A stretch of 64,000 nucleotides of DNA, from the NCBI GenBank assembly GCA_963662155.1, contig OY759261.1:44843556-44907555 (forward strand). The letters are read 5' to 3'. The notes beneath the pieces were generated by a model. The model saw only the letters and a list, made by a program, of their open reading frames with translations. It made no database searches and was not told the DNA's origin. Made by a program: the position numbers and the translations under genes. The DNA comes from Lamellibrachia columna (lineage: Eukaryota; Annelida; Polychaeta; Sabellida; Siboglinidae). Every line of letters starts with the position of its first letter. Within the stretch, counting starts at the first letter, position 1. Below are positions 40,000-62,589 of this stretch, piece by piece.

Positions 40000-42860
40000 A
40001 GTCACCATTGATGTCGTTCTGATGACGGATACCTGGCTAACATATGGTGATGCGATTAAACGTGCTGAACTGAAGCCCGATCTGAAGGATTATCCGAAAC
40101 CATCTGGTAGAATTGGTGGCGGGATTGGTATACTGTTCAATACTGGTATTCGGTGTAAAGTGCTTTCATCTAGTGAACTCAGTTCCTTTGAGAATGGTTA
40201 CTATGAGTTATTGTTTGAAAAGACGAAATTAGATGTACATGTGATATATCGACCACCATATACGGAAAAAAACATCCTGTCATTACTATTACTGCTACTT
40301 TCTTTGAGGAATTTCAAACCTATCTGTCGCATGCAACTCAGACCCCTCATTCCCTCTTGATAGTTGGTGATTTTAATATTCACTTGGATATTGATGCTGA
40401 TACGATTAGAATGTGTGATGTTCTAAGCATGCATGATTTAATACAACATGTCAATGTTCCTACACATAGATCTGGCCACACTCTGGTTATAATCATCACC
40501 AGGTGTAATCGTGAACTTCTGCTTAGTAGCCCTGTGGCTGATTACATGGTCTCGGACCATATGTTTGTGCGTTACCGAGTGAACATGTCCAGACCGTTCT
40601 TAGAGACACGTTACCGAGTGAACATGCACAGACCGTTCTTAGAGACACGTTACCGAGTGAACATGCCCAGACCGTTCTGAGAGACACGTACTATATCGTA
40701 TAGGAAACTGGAGCAAATTGATAACAGTGCTTTCAGCACCGACCTGAAAGATCTGGCAAATGGACAATTGAGTATCAATCAGCTAGTTGGTGAATATGAT
40801 GCAGAATTGATACAGTTGTTGTATAGGCATGCTCCCATCAAAACCAAGACTATTGTAGTGAGGCCACTGGTGTCATGGTTCGATGATGAACTCAAAACAC
40901 TAAAGTTGCAAAGACAAAAAGCTGAAAAGATCTGGAGGCAGGATAAACCCATAACATTTTGCTGTCTTCCATCGCGCTAGGAACACATACGTCAGTGCAC
41001 TGGATAGCAAACGAACCTGCCATCTTTCTCACTTAATCTCGGAACCTAAGGGTGATTCAAAGAAATGATTTGTCCTAATCAACATCCTGTGTGATAAGAA
41101 GCTAAGTAATTCATTGCCTCAACATGATTCTGTGGAAAACCTTGTCAATGAATTTGGTAACTTTTTTAATGATAAAATAGATGCAATTCGGATGAATATT
41201 GGTGTTACCGAACCACCCTTTATACTATCCAGAGAAGGTGTGTGTGATAACTTAGATACTTTTGCTTTGGTTTCCGGGGATGATGTGCGCAAGTTGGTTA
41301 TAAAATCTAAAACTACCAGCTGTGCTCTTGACCCTATGCTAACCAGGCTGGTCAAGGAGTATATTGAGGAATTATCTCCACTCCTCACGTACATCATAAA
41401 TAGCTCTATTCTTACTGGGAAAGAAGACTGCACTTGTAGTGCCGCTGCTTAAAAAACCAGGAATTGATCTTTTTCGGAAAAAACTATCGCCCTGTGTCAA
41501 ATCTCCAACATGTGTCCAAACTAACTGAGCGACCTCTCGTAAACCAACTTTGTCTTCACTCAGAATGTGGATTTCCATTGCCACCTTGTCAGTCTGCTTA
41601 CAGAGCAGAGCGTTCTCCCGAAACTGCACTTGTTAAGGTTCAGTCTGACATTCTTTTAAACATGGTCCAACAGTAGATAACACAACTGGTTTTAATTTAT
41701 TTATCGCCGGCTTTTGATACCATGGACCATGACATTTTGCTTAATATCATGAATTGCCCATTTGGAGTATCAGGCAACGCACTAAATTAGTTCTCCTATT
41801 TGCAGTCAAGATCGCAGCGTATTACTATCAATGGTATGGTGCCTGACCAGTTTGACCTTGACCAGGGATTACCGCAATGATCATGCCTAGGTCCTGTTGA
41901 ATTCACGGAGTACTCTAGCCCCGTTATCTGTCATTAATCAGCACGGGAAACTGGGGCATGCCATGCCTGATGACCATCAGCAGCTGGATGCAGAGCATGA
42001 AACTGAACGATTCCAAGATTGAGTACATCCTAATCGTTACTCCACAACAACTCGCAAAATGCCCTAACGTCTATTGACATCAGGGACAATGTAGTACATG
42101 CATCAGATTGTGTGCTTATTTCGATAAGCACGTTCATGGAACAGCTTCAAATCCAAATGTCAGGCAGCTTATGCACAACTGTATAATATCGGAAAGATAA
42201 AAAAGTATCTTGATCATCAAAGTGCAGAAGAACTCATTCATGCTTTGGTCCGTAGCCACATTGACTACTGCAATGCGTTGCTGATGGGTTTGCCAAAATA
42301 CCTAATGAAGAAATTATAGATGGTGCAAAACACTGCGGCCAGAGTGTTGGGTAAAGTTGATAAATATGACCACAAAACTCCTACACTCAAACGACTTCAT
42401 TGGTTGCCAGTTGAGTTTCGCATTAAATACAAAAAAGCTTGCCGACTTTTTTAATGCACTAGATGGTCGTGTTCCATAGTATCCGTCGCAAATGTTGACA
42501 ACTAGAAACATCCATTATGGACTGAGATCTCATGAGGCTCTGACACTCAATATACCACGGACAAAGCGGAAAACTCTGGGGGATCGCGCTTTTAAAGTGG
42601 CTGCACCTAAACTATGCAGTAGCAGCGATGTCAGTGTTTTTAAAGTACATTGAAGAGTCACTGTTTTAGCATATCGTATAACTAAGTTATTAATTTTAGC
42701 CATTTAAATAGCTTTACGTTTTATAATCATTTGTATTATTGCATTTGTTTGTACTCTTTTGACATTTTTACTATACCATTTCTTTTACTGTACAGCACCA
42801 TAGAATACCATTGTATAGATATGGTGCTATAGAAATGAATAAACATCTACATAACACCAA
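40000..42860 (+). mobile_element. L2-like LINE, long but decayed copy
   Basis: Plus-strand order: endonuclease start TDTWLTYGDAIKRAEL (about 40022), GGGIGILFNTGI, VHVIYRPPYTEKN, LIVGDFNIHLDIDAD (about 40350-40395), SDHMFVRYRVN, a linker (NEFGNFFNDKIDAIR, about 41145), and a PLLKKPG motif (about 41440). The reverse-transcriptase start YRPVSNLQHVSKLTER is at 41487-41535, with later pieces SAYRAERSPETALVKVQSD, a degraded LSPAFDTMDHDIL, and the tail VLGKVDKYDHKTPTLKRLHW (about 42340-42400). The 3' end has an L2-type ATGGTGCTATAGAAATGAAT motif (about 42822-42841). Many stops. Confidence 0.85.
40571..40687 (+). repeat. 39-bp in-frame triplication in the LINE endonuclease
   Basis: Three tandem copies of a 39-base unit encode RYRVNMSRPFLET with minor changes. 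The period is a multiple of three, so the frame survives the duplications. Confidence 0.92.
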
Positions 42861-43583
42861 TATACCTGAATAATTAAAAGTTAGTTCAACTATCTAGGTT
42901 GTGAATATAAGAAATACTCGTACTTGTGATTTGTGCATCTAAGTATTACATGTGCATAGCATAAGGTATATGGCATACTAGGTTAAGTTTGTTTAATATT
43001 ATTTGACGAAGAGAAACTTTGATTACAGTTAGAAATGCCTGCCCATATTATTCTTCATTCATTATGCCATATAGAATAAGCATTATAGATATTAATTTAC
43101 CTTCCTGGTTTATAAATGAAAGCAATGTAGGTAATGTTGTGGCGTGACATGGTGGGTCGAGTAATGAAGCTAGCAAGAACATTTGGCGATGTATCATCAG
43201 GCACAGAACAACAGGGCATATGTGTGCTCCGTGAGAGACGATAAACATTTGGTGGAAGGACGTAACGTCGTTCAACGTAAGCATTTTGTATAGTCTGTGA
43301 ATAGCGGAGGAGCGGAGACATAGTATATTATGACAAGGTCAATAGTTTTATATTGTACAGAGCACACATGAACTAAAATAAACCCATATAGTCATATGTC
43401 ATTTATTAAATCAGATGCCCAAATATATCGTAGGGCTGATTGAAATTAAACAACAGCTGATCATAATTGTAAAGCATGTATAATAAAGTATGATACAAGT
43501 AGACACGCGTACATCGGCATTCATGTGCACACACGCACCATCACACACACGCGCACACGCATACACACGCACACAGAGTCACA
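42861..43583. other. Region downstream of GTPBP10
   Basis: Presumed GTPBP10 3' UTR and intergenic DNA. TTTATT at 43402-43407 is AATAAA on the minus strand, about 177 bases past the stop codon, and is the best poly(A) candidate. A short imperfect (CA)n lies at 43528-43575, within the presumed 3' UTR. Confidence 0.5.
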
Positions 43584-46500
43584 TTATACTAATGTCTTCT
43601 GGCCAAATTGTTCTGTCAGTTGAGTATTGACAACCTCCAGTGAATGTTCATTCGTCCCGTCCACCAACATCTCCATGTCTGCATACACGTCCAACAGTTC
43701 CCGCAGTCTCGCTTTCAGTTTCTCTGTCGAAACTCTCCGTTTTGCCGATATCGCGATGATGTCATCAAATTTCACGAGTTGTTTAGGTCGCAGGTCGGCG
43801 TTAACGTCATCCAAGTGATCTGGAATTAGAACAACACTGTGTGATCTAGTGAAACGACAACAACGACAGCAACGACAACAACAGCGGCAGCAATAACAGC
43901 AATAACAACAATAACAGCAATAACAACAAACACCGATCCCGCGGTATTCTGATCTTAGTTATGTTACTGAATATATAATACAGGAGACATATGATGTACC
44001 CAGAAACCAAAAACACTGCTCTGCTTTACAATGGACGTAGGTAGCGCTGAGTCCCTGACTAAGGGCTAGATACGTTTAAGAGATGGATTGAGGAGTGACA
44101 TTTCAAGCTTATAGTACTCTCTGCTTTTTGTTGAGGCAAAATATTACGAACAATTTAAAGTTTGCCTTACTGTTACAGCATGGGTTTCATGGTAATTAAT
44201 TATTGCCATCCTTCACAGTAAATTTGCAGAGGAAATAAGTTTGCTTGAACAGAGCGTGGAGCAGAAGTTTTAACAACCAAAATTTCAAAAGCTCAACTGT
44301 CATAAGATGTAATGGCCATTCCCTTATTCAACATATCCTTACTTATTTTATGTCTTTTTAACATAAACTATGTACAACCCATCACAAGTTCACAATAAAG
44401 TCCAAATGTAAATATATGTGTGAACCAATAGCTTCATGTCCACTACAAGAACACCCGCTTGTAACAATGTTTTAAAGAATCCGTACATGACACACAATTA
44501 ATTTTGAGATATCTCAGTACAACACCAGAGTTGTTTACTTAGTATCTTGCATTTTAGCAAAGTGTGACCGGAGCCTTAAGAGAATCTGTGACACCATAAT
44601 ACAACAACATACAACAACATACAACATTATGGGCATCAAATAAAATTCTGGATCTTCCATCAAATAAAACATCTTGATCTTCTGTTCTTTGACATACAAC
44701 ATTCATGTATATAATTATTATTATATTATTATTATTTATATAAAACATGCCTTCCAGATTATTCAACTGTTCCATTATTTCATCCAGCTTCTCATCAGCC
44801 CCATCAATGTCCATCTTGTTGAGGGCAAGAACAGCTGGTTTGTTCATCAGCTCATCTTTATACAGCTCCAGCTCCTGTTAACAAACACCAACTGATTCAT
44901 ATACTATGAAAACATGCCTCAATGCCCGAAATGTGCATACTATTTAGTCAAATAAAACACAAAATCCACATTTGCTTGCAGCCTTGCAGGTTATTTTTTG
45001 ACTCAGTATCCATCCATATTTTCAATTATCATCTGATCATTGGCAAATCTGGCAATAAACCAGTAGACTTTGGAATTATGTAAACTGTCAAAAAGTGGAT
45101 CATGCAACCAACTGCAAAACAATCACCATCTGATCACTGGTAAATTTTTTGATAACCAGTACACTTTGGAATTATGTAAAGTGTAAAATAAGTGGATCAT
45201 GCAACCAACTGCAAAACTTGTTCAAATTTAAGAACGTAGAGTCAGAATAAGCCTAGTTTTGTCTCATCTTATTACTCCTACTATTACACCCCCCCGAATA
45301 TTTCATAACTATACAACAATTTATAGGATAATTAATAATGTGATGATGGTGCGGTGTTGAAAATGAAGTCGCACGGCATCTGATGACATCGATGATGAGG
45401 TGTCTCCAACCATTCCTGTCTCTTATTACTTCTCTGCACTCATCCAACTTTGTTGTTGTATCCCTGACATCATCCATCCATCTCATGTAGTCTTCTCTAT
45501 TCTGCTTGCCTTCACTCATCAGCTTTTCCAACTTGTCTCCTTCTATATGCATAATGTGCCCCAAGTGCAACAGCTTTTGTTTTGAGACTAGTGCAATACT
45601 GGTGAAGGAATCAAGACATTGGAATGAAGTAACACCTGAGGTTGATGTTGCTGGGAGAAGACCGCGATGGGCAGTATAGGGAGCAGACCGTGATGGGCAG
45701 GACACATACAGAGAACGAGTGAGGAGAAATTGATAAAAGGAACATGGAAAACAGAAGAGGGTGGTAGACGGAGAAGAGGAAAAATTAAGATGGAGGGATA
45801 GAGATCTCGAAAGGGCAGAGGTGAACAGTGGAGAGTGGGAGAGAATGGCAGAGGATCACTATAGATGGAGATGACTCATTGAGAGGGTGGAAAAAATTTA
45901 GTCATATCCACCACCCCGCAAAGAACGAAGGGGAAGAAGAAATTATGAAGTGTTGTTGTAACCCACCTTGTTCAGTAAGAGGATGGTCTCCAGGGCTGTC
46001 CTCTGGGGGTGGTTCATGCTCAGACGAAATCCATGAATGTCGACCATGAACAGAAGCAGCTTAGTGCGTTCCACATGCTTCAGAAAGTTATGCCCCATAC
46101 CAACGTTTAAATGTGCCCCTTCGATCAGGCCAGGAAGGTCTGCCATAGAGATCTAGATATTGGCGAGAAATTATCACATTTTAAAAATTAACAGAAAACA
46201 GATTTTGTTTCAAGAGAAATGTATGTATTGTTTTTACATGTTTAATATAACCCAACACATAATTTTTATGAATAATATAATCCTTCACAAAGAACCATTA
46301 TCACATTGGTAACACATTTCACAAAAATATATTGCATAACAAAAAATCTGCAAGTCACTTCACAAAATATATCTTGCATCTTAGAATTTATTATTAATTA
46401 TCCACAAAACCATCATTATTGTTTAATTACCTTGTAATAATATTGTTACAAAATTCTTATTGAAAAAAAAAATCGTAGACAGAAAATTCCCAGATCGCTA

Positions 46501-49500
46501 ATTATAGTAACAATTATTTGATTCCTAGTAAAATAATTTTGTTGTTATTGCTGATTATGTCAACATTATTTTCTTCATGATTTTTCCCAGCTAGTAGCAT
46601 AATTACCAACCTGTCTCCGGTCAGGGAATACCATAACTCCCAACTGGGGAGTAATTGTTGTGACTGAAATAGAAAAAGTATATTAAAACACACAATAAAA
46701 AAATTACATTAATTATAAACCTAAAACCAAATCATTGAATGAATCGACGTTTTGTTTTCTCAGAATGTGATATTTCACTTGATAAGAAAACTTTTTGTAT
46801 TCTTTCTGAACATTTTGACCAACTTGTTCGGTCTTCGTCGGTGGACGGGTGTCACTACGGACATGTCACATAATCAAGGTCAAATCAAAATGTTATGCTT
46901 TGGAATAGCCAATGATAGAAAGTCTAGTGTGACAAATTGGCCTGATATTACAATTTGAAAAGCAGCAGGATTTTTTAAATTACCATTCAGGTAAATGTTA
47001 AGGTAAATTTTATGAGCAAAACTATTAATTCAACAATGTATAAACGTTTATTAGCAGTAGTGTTAAGTGCCGTTTCCACCAGGTAATGTTAAAAATAATA
47101 TAATTAAATTACACTAAATACACATAAAATAAATGTTATGGTACATCAGTTTGAAGCTACAATACTTACATGGATAGGCCGCTATCTTTGGGACAGCTCG
47201 GGAAATGGCTGACAACAGGGTAGATTTGCCAGCATTTGGAAACCTGAAATACCACAAGAGTTTTTAAATTAGGTATCCATCAGGAGGTTCTCTGAACGTT
47301 GTAAAAAAGCTTTCTTCTGCATGTTTTCAGTACCACAGATTAAAAATATTGTGTTAATAAATTAAGATATGTTGTGCGTTTAACATCTAAAAAGTTGAAG
47401 TGCGCTACATTTGTGAATCTCAATAGAGGCTACTCAGAATAACTTGTGGTGTCTCTGATGCAACATATAATGATACTACAATGGTGAAGTCACAAGCAAT
47501 TACTGACAGAAGTATGTATGCATATACAATGCAAAATAATCGCGCAAATATTTTCTGTATTTAATTGTTTCTTTTATTCAAATTATGTCAACCACTTGTG
47601 GATTTAGATATACCACAACAGCTAATCTTAACCGACGACCCTTGTACTACACTATGATGAAAATACATATTGTCAAATGCTTCCAAAACATTAAAATAAA
47701 TGTATTTACCATCTAATCTGGCAATTAACAATTGATATGACATTCCAGATACGGTCCATTGCCCAAGATGCATGTGACAGAATCCTTAACAATGGGCTCA
47801 GGTGATAAATGGGAGTCTGGGTCAAAGTTCAGTTCTGTTTTTGTTCACGTGAGCCACCAAGGATGACAACATTTCACATAATCAACCCTAACAAAAACAA
47901 CAATAATATAGCACTAAGGCACTAACATGGATAACACGGATATTGTATTGTTACTATTACTTACCCAACCAACCCAATGTCGGCAATAAGTTTCAGGTCA
48001 AGACGCACAGACACTGGCAAACCTCTCATACCTTGAAAATTATTCTCCAAGCACCCCCCAGTTCCACCGCGTGCTATGAGAACTCGGTCTTCAGGGGTGT
48101 TGATTTCACCTGTGTCATGAAAAATGATCAATCATCATGTTTTTGTGATCAAATACACAACAGCCTATAGAAGTCTCACCTCTTTGTCACAAAGTATTTA
48201 ATAAAGGTTACGAATATACCATGTAGCGTGCACAGAGGTGTTATTCTCCCGGGACAATACAAATAAAATCACAAAGTCAGGAAGAATATTTATACATGGT
48301 CTGCTGAATGACTAGTACTTGTTGCTCAATGAACAAATGATTCCAATCGTGCTAAATGTACTCATAACACAGATGCAACCGAGAACATACGATTCATTTA
48401 GCCCATCAGTTTTGGCATGAGTGCATACTTTTGTTAAAATCGCCAAAAGAATTGACTCATCAATACTGGCTAACTGACAAAAGTGTAGTAAACTGCCTTA
48501 GGTCATAATAGATATAGGTCGGCTAAGCATAGCCATTTTCCAATGTTTTGCTGAATTTTGGATCAACAAGACCAAAATAAATCTAACAGTTTGTTCGATG
48601 ATTTCATCAAAACTAAATAACAAAATGTATTATCTGGTGGCTTTATTTGCATTGTATAGACAAACTTGCTGATTCCAATAGTGTTGTAGTCAATCATAGG
48701 TGTCAACTTCTGCTCATGGAAAAGTGCTCACGAAAAGCGGAAAACACCCTTCTTCACTCAACCTTCGTTGAAGTTTGTGTTTTCATTGTTTAGCGTATTA
48801 TTTTATGGCCATCATGTTGATGTGCCATTCTCATTTGATGTGAACTCATATGTGAGAAAGGCGAAATCCTTTGAGACAAGAGAAATGAAATGTTCATAGA
48901 ATGGCCTAGTGTGTAGAAATAAAACGATTTTACCATGAATTTTTGTTGTTTCTGAAAATTAAAATAAAAAGTCATCCAGAAAGCTGGACCAAGAGGAAAA
49001 TGGGGAACTTTTCAACCGAAAGCGGTAATGTTCACACTAATGGTCAATACGAGAAAGGTTCAATATTTTGCAAAATTAGTCAGAAAATAGACAAGTGAAA
49101 AATTCAACTGTGGTGGCAGTTTTAATGTGAACTATATAAAAAATTACTACAGAGTTCCAGCAGCTGGCACTCACCTAGTGTTCTGCCTGAGTCTGTGTTT
49201 ACACAGACGCCGCATGGAACAGGAATTTCAATATCTTTGCCAGGCTCCCCAAGTAGAGCTCTTACTCTGAAATGTTACACAGACACAACATATGAAACAT
49301 GTTGGCTGTGATATGCAGCATTAACCATTAACTAATAACAAACAGTTCCTCACAAGATGTTGTTATATGGCGCACCAACATGTTAAAATTGTTGCTGTCA
49401 TGTCATAATGTTGAGCAACATCTACAAATGTTAACACAATGTTCAAATCATTCACAAATGTCTTGTCATTGTGTACATGTTCTGCTCATTCACACTTGCA

Positions 49501-51083
49501 CACGCATACAATATAACTGGACGTTGATGATCACAATTGTATTGTTCTATCTACAGCTGTATCGTAAATCTATAGTGGACAAATAACTTGTCAGCTATGA
49601 TAATTAATAATTTCTTTGTATATAATATATGTATGAGTTTATCAGCTTGTCATTTGTCATTCTCGTGCAATGCCTATATGTTATGTTATGGCATCACCAA
49701 CTGGATGATTGGAACCCTATAGTACATGCAACGCTACCTAGTGAATGAAAATGACAATGCCATGCTAAAGCTTGTGTGGAAAACTCATGCTGCAAATGTA
49801 AACATGAACCTAAATACTTCAGCAATACCGACATAACTTTAGGGTGAACCAATTTTAAAATGTTCGGCTTTTATATATGAATTTAGTTACTCACCGACTA
49901 TTCGTGCCTGACTTTGCCACAAATCGTTTGGTGGGATTCTGCTGTATAAGTTTCTTCAAGGTCATATTCTTACTACCAACTACGTACACATGACCACCAC
50001 GCCCACCTCTCCCACCATAGCGGGGTAGCCCCTGGCCACCCCCACCGCCACGAACATAGATGCGGATGTTGTCCAGGAAAGACTTGACTTGCTGTAAAAT
50101 TAATAAAATTTTATTACAAACTTGTTGTTTATAACTATATAAATGTCTATGATACATTACTCTAACTTAAGACTGGAGTAATGTAATATGCTGCATCGGG
50201 AGAAAAGGATGTATTTTGCACTGATCTACATTATTATATAGGTCAGTGGTCTTTTTTAAAGTTGCCACTATGGACAATGCTACAATGTTGCTATATAATG
50301 TAGCAAGTATTTTTCACGAAACAGTGTCCCTGGATAGAGATATAATGTTACTATAATGTAGGTAGTGTTTGTTATGCTATGTATAGATGTTTTCTATCCA
50401 TAAACACATTTATGAGGTACAGACAAGTATTCAAAATGTCAGCGTACATCCAGCGACAAATGTGTAGGCATAATTATTATCTTTACGATGGCATAGAAAT
50501 AAAAATAATTCCACGGTTGCAACTTCTGCAAAAGCCTTTTTGAAACTGTGACCCCCACCCCCGTGTGGGTGTCTGTCAGAAGGTCCCCCGCCCATGGTCA
50601 CCTTGCAAAGTTTTGTCTGGATTGGCCCACATATGCGGCCGTGCATAAGAGACAACAGACAAACAAACAGACGTACAGACACTTTGATTTATATATTAGA
50701 TTTTGTGGATTTTTAGTTGATGTGCGAAGTGACAAACTTTTATTTATTTATTTTCTGTGCCCGCATCACTATAGAATAAATAGTCTATGACTATGTCAAT
50801 AGACAATACCATAAACTTTGCCACTTTAATACATTATCATCCATTAAATTAAATCACACAATTCGACATATTGGTGATGATAGGCTGCTTTAGGCAATTT
50901 ATTCCAAGTAAGTCATTGTATTTTAAAGTCTGGCTTCTAGTAGTTCTACATGTTGTCAGTGGGCGATAAATGAGTACTGCACAAACATCCCAATAATAAA
51001 TAATGCCTGTCAAATATGGCAACTTCATGTTTATTCCTACTTACACCCTTCGCCATCAATAGGGTCTGGCTCAGAAATACCAT
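43584..51083 (-). CDS. GTPBP10: GTPBP10, Obg-type GTPase (nine exons)
   Basis: Exons in transcript order: 51045-51083, 49895-50091, 49175-49266, 47965-48109, 47170-47243, 46611-46663, 45967-46152, 44751-44874, 43584-43819. These give 1146 bases, 381 residues; human GTPBP10 has 387. The glycine-rich Obg fold ([14 protein letters not shown], about residues 28-41) precedes the GTPase domain. The latter has G1 GFPNAGKST (158-166), switch I FTT (183-185), G3 DLPG (205-208), G4 NKMD (281-284) and G5 SAK (328-330), all intact. The family acts in late maturation of the mitochondrial large ribosomal subunit. All introns are GT-AG except intron 8, which must use a GC donor (44749-44750) to keep frame. 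The start ATG sits 1.06 kb from the divergent SH3BP5 start. Confidence 0.96.
43850..43930. repeat. (CAA/CAG)n-rich tract in GTPBP10 intron 8
   Basis: Imperfect ACAACAACGACAGC and AATAACAGC units over about 80 bp, close to the acceptor of the last GTPBP10 exon. On the transcribed strand it is a pyrimidine-rich GTTGTTATTGCTG repeat. Confidence 0.8.
45031..45217. repeat. 97-bp tandem duplication in GTPBP10 intron 7
   Basis: ATCTGATCAYTGG followed by ACCAGTAGACTTTGGAATTA and GTGGATCATGCAACCAACTG occurs twice, starting at 45031 and 45128, with small differences. Confidence 0.9.
45250..45960 (-). mobile_element. RTE-like LINE C-terminal fragment
   Basis: The minus strand encodes [20 protein letters not shown] (about 45525-45585), [10 protein letters not shown] and [15 protein letters not shown] (about 45370-45420), a typical LINE protein end. 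The higher part (45640-45960) is purine-rich, decayed LINE-like sequence. It is inserted in GTPBP10 intron 7, in the same orientation as the gene. Confidence 0.6.
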
Positions 51084-52138
51084 TTTAGATCAACTGTCTG
51101 TTCGTTTAATAAAAACATAGCAAAAGAATAAACTTCGGGGAAACTCGACGTTCTATACAAAAGCGTCACCTATCGTAATCAGCGAAAGAATAGCTAATCG
51201 GTAGGTGACGCTTCTGTTCAGCAGTCGTAGCGTTTTTCAAGAGAGAGGTTGTTTATCTGATCTGGGTAACGCATTACAAAATCGTAAATTGGCAATGTGT
51301 TTTGCGCAGTCACATGCAGAAAGCACACTTTATATTTACCAAATTTATAACGCGCCTGCTGAAGACTGTCCCGTTCAAAACTGCTGAATGCATTACCACA
51401 TTTGGGTTATATAGTTCAGGTCTCAGTGTCAGACTCAGTCTGGAGACATGTTTTGCAATAGCCAATACTACGGAACACGGGGGCAAACATTTGTGTGAGA
51501 TATATCGTTTTAAAATCCGTAACACATATTTCTTCGAGTGGATTTAAATAATTGGCTATGCTATTACTGTAATAAAAAGGCTATTTGTTTTTTGTTTTAC
51601 TCTGCGTGCCAGCAATATATAATTAAGCTGGTTGATGTGATGTGGTGGTTCCCATGATAGCGACATATATATACTTAATGTCTTAATGGGAGTCCATTTT
51701 ATTTTTGTTTACTTTTGTTTACATGTTGATAGTGTTACATTTACTTGGTCAAAATAAATGAGTCTGAGTCTGTGCAATTTTGAGACGCATCCCAATAAAA
51801 TGAACACTAAAATGCGTATAAAAACGTGCGCTTAAGCTTTGAGGCTATGCCTAGATAGATATTTAATGTACACGTATAGTGCATGAACATATCATGAAAA
51901 ATGTCATAAAGTAAAACAGATCTGTGATAAACAGAATTATTACAACTCCAATAGCTATGATTATAGCTATATTATGCATGCATGGAGACCACATGCCGGC
52001 GGCTTGTTTGTAAACAAACGAGAAGTCGACTCGTAAATAGATCACATGACCAAAACATGGCCGCTTTGTGTGTGCTTGGTCGTGTTTGGCGTTGACATTT
52101 TTTAATTAAATCGACATCGCAGGGCGTTGTAACCGGCC
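51084..52138. promoter_or_regulatory. Divergent promoter region between GTPBP10 and SH3BP5
   Basis: The two start codons point away from each other with 1055 bp between them. A 12-bp inverted repeat, AAGCGTCACCTA (51161-51172) and TAGGTGACGCTT (51202-51213), lies about 80-130 bp upstream of the GTPBP10 start. Weaker complementarity continues inwards, and each arm carries a TGACGC half-site resembling an ATF/CREB or E4F-type site. No TATA box is evident near either gene. That it works as a bidirectional promoter is inference from the geometry; 5' UTR exons could lie here too. Confidence 0.45.
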
Positions 52139-60979
<8,841 letters not shown>

Positions 60980-61211
60980 AAAGACAGTGCACTTGTCTGG
61001 TTGGATGTAGCATTTACAAACATCCCTTAGCCAAATTTGTTTTATTTTATAGAATATTCCATAGGATTTATGCAGACACAGTTCTATAGAATTCAGAAAA
61101 TATTCTACAGATTTTTTTAAAGAATATTCCATAGAATTTTTATCATTCTGTTGTTTTCTATACACTATTTTAATTGAACAGACACATTTATGGAAAATTG
61201 AAATAGATGTA

Positions 61212-61217
61212 AATAAA
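61212..61217 (+). terminator. Candidate poly(A) signal of SH3BP5
   Basis: AATAAA, 233 bases after the SH3BP5 stop codon, the first canonical hexamer in that direction. The 3' UTR before it is AT-rich. The true cleavage site is not visible. Confidence 0.5.
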
Positions 61218-61967
61218 CCAGATAGAATCAGTAGTATTCTATTCAGAACCTATACTTGTCGAATTCTATAGCACGTTTGCTAAGTGGTGCCACACATTTT
61301 GCTATCCTTGTTTTTAACAAGAAATTCTGTATACAGCCGTATTAATCCATATAGCATTTTTAGTTGGTTGGTCGACCTATAGCATTACTATTCGGATCGA
61401 GTGTCGCCGTCGCCATCGCCATTCAAAATATCCCTACATCAAACAAAATCCGCGAGGTTTTGCCTGAAATCTGTCTTGCATCGAAAGTATTTGTACTTCA
61501 ACCGCTATGAGTTTGTCAGTCGATTTTATTCTTACGTGATAACACAAAACTATATATGTGTGTACTCGATAATTTTTTTTTCATTTGAAAGAATCCATGT
61601 AAAAACAGGATACACATTACAGCCGTATACCTCCAATAAATCTGCATTGTATGTGGGAAATGGCTGATCTGCATTTATGGTAAGTTATTGTTAGGAAATG
61701 TATATAATATGTATTTACATAACATATTACATGTCATATTTCATCGATAAGGTTACAGTTGGCATTTAATGCCGAGTTATCGTCAGGAAGCCATCTTGAT
61801 GGGCTTGTGCCAAAATAAGAAATGATCTACGCATGAGTTCAGGCATGTTGACTCATGCGTAGATCATAACCCTGAGTTAACCGCTTTCCTTGACAAAGTG
61901 CGATGGTTACTAAAACCTTTAGTTTTACTTCTTATTAATGTGTTCAGTTTAAGAAAAAAGTATAGTG

Positions 61968-62021
<54 letters not shown>
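61968..62021. repeat. (TGCG)n microsatellite
   Basis: About 13 GTGC units. The sequence between 61220 and 61960 contains no recognised gene, but a 16-base inverted repeat lies at 61826-61865 (GATCTACGCATGAGTT and its complement-like partner GACTCATGCGTAGATC). Confidence 0.95.
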
Positions 62022-62022
<1 letters not shown>

Positions 62023-62589
62023 ATGTGTGAGACATGTTACAATAAAAAGGTTGGCCTCGGGCGTTCTACCAATTAATGACAGCAACTGAAATGTATGGGC
62101 ATTAAAACAATGCTTTTGGTGAGGGTTTATCTCCCAAGGTCATACTTATAGTCTTGGAGGTGGGAATGCCTAGGCTATCATCTTTCTTTTATAACACACT
62201 CAAGCTTGATTTGAAATCAGTTGATGTTTATTTCATTATAAAATGTACCAATTTTGTGTTGGGTAACTGAACGAATATTTGCCAAAAAAAAATCAGACAC
62301 GTGGCTTAAATTGATTGCATAGTGTATTAATTATTTAATATTAATTTAGTAGAAGACATTTTTTTAAAGATTTTATCTAATGATTTTTACCTTAATTGTT
62401 TTCAATATTTTTTCTTATCATGGCATTAAGTTTTAGGTCATTGTTAATGGAGTGTCTTGTATATTAATATAAGATGTACTGCGACAACATTTTCATAAAA
62501 CATTATGTATTGTGTAGCGATCATTACTGTCTTGTATTTTGTTTAGGAGCAAATTTTACTGATCAATGTGGGTTGTTAGACCATTGGGT

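Noticed and set aside
43584..43819. Last GTPBP10 exon as a separate small gene
   Set aside because: It starts without ATG, has an acceptor at 43820-43821, and supplies the SAK motif missing from the upstream GTPase exons in the right phase.
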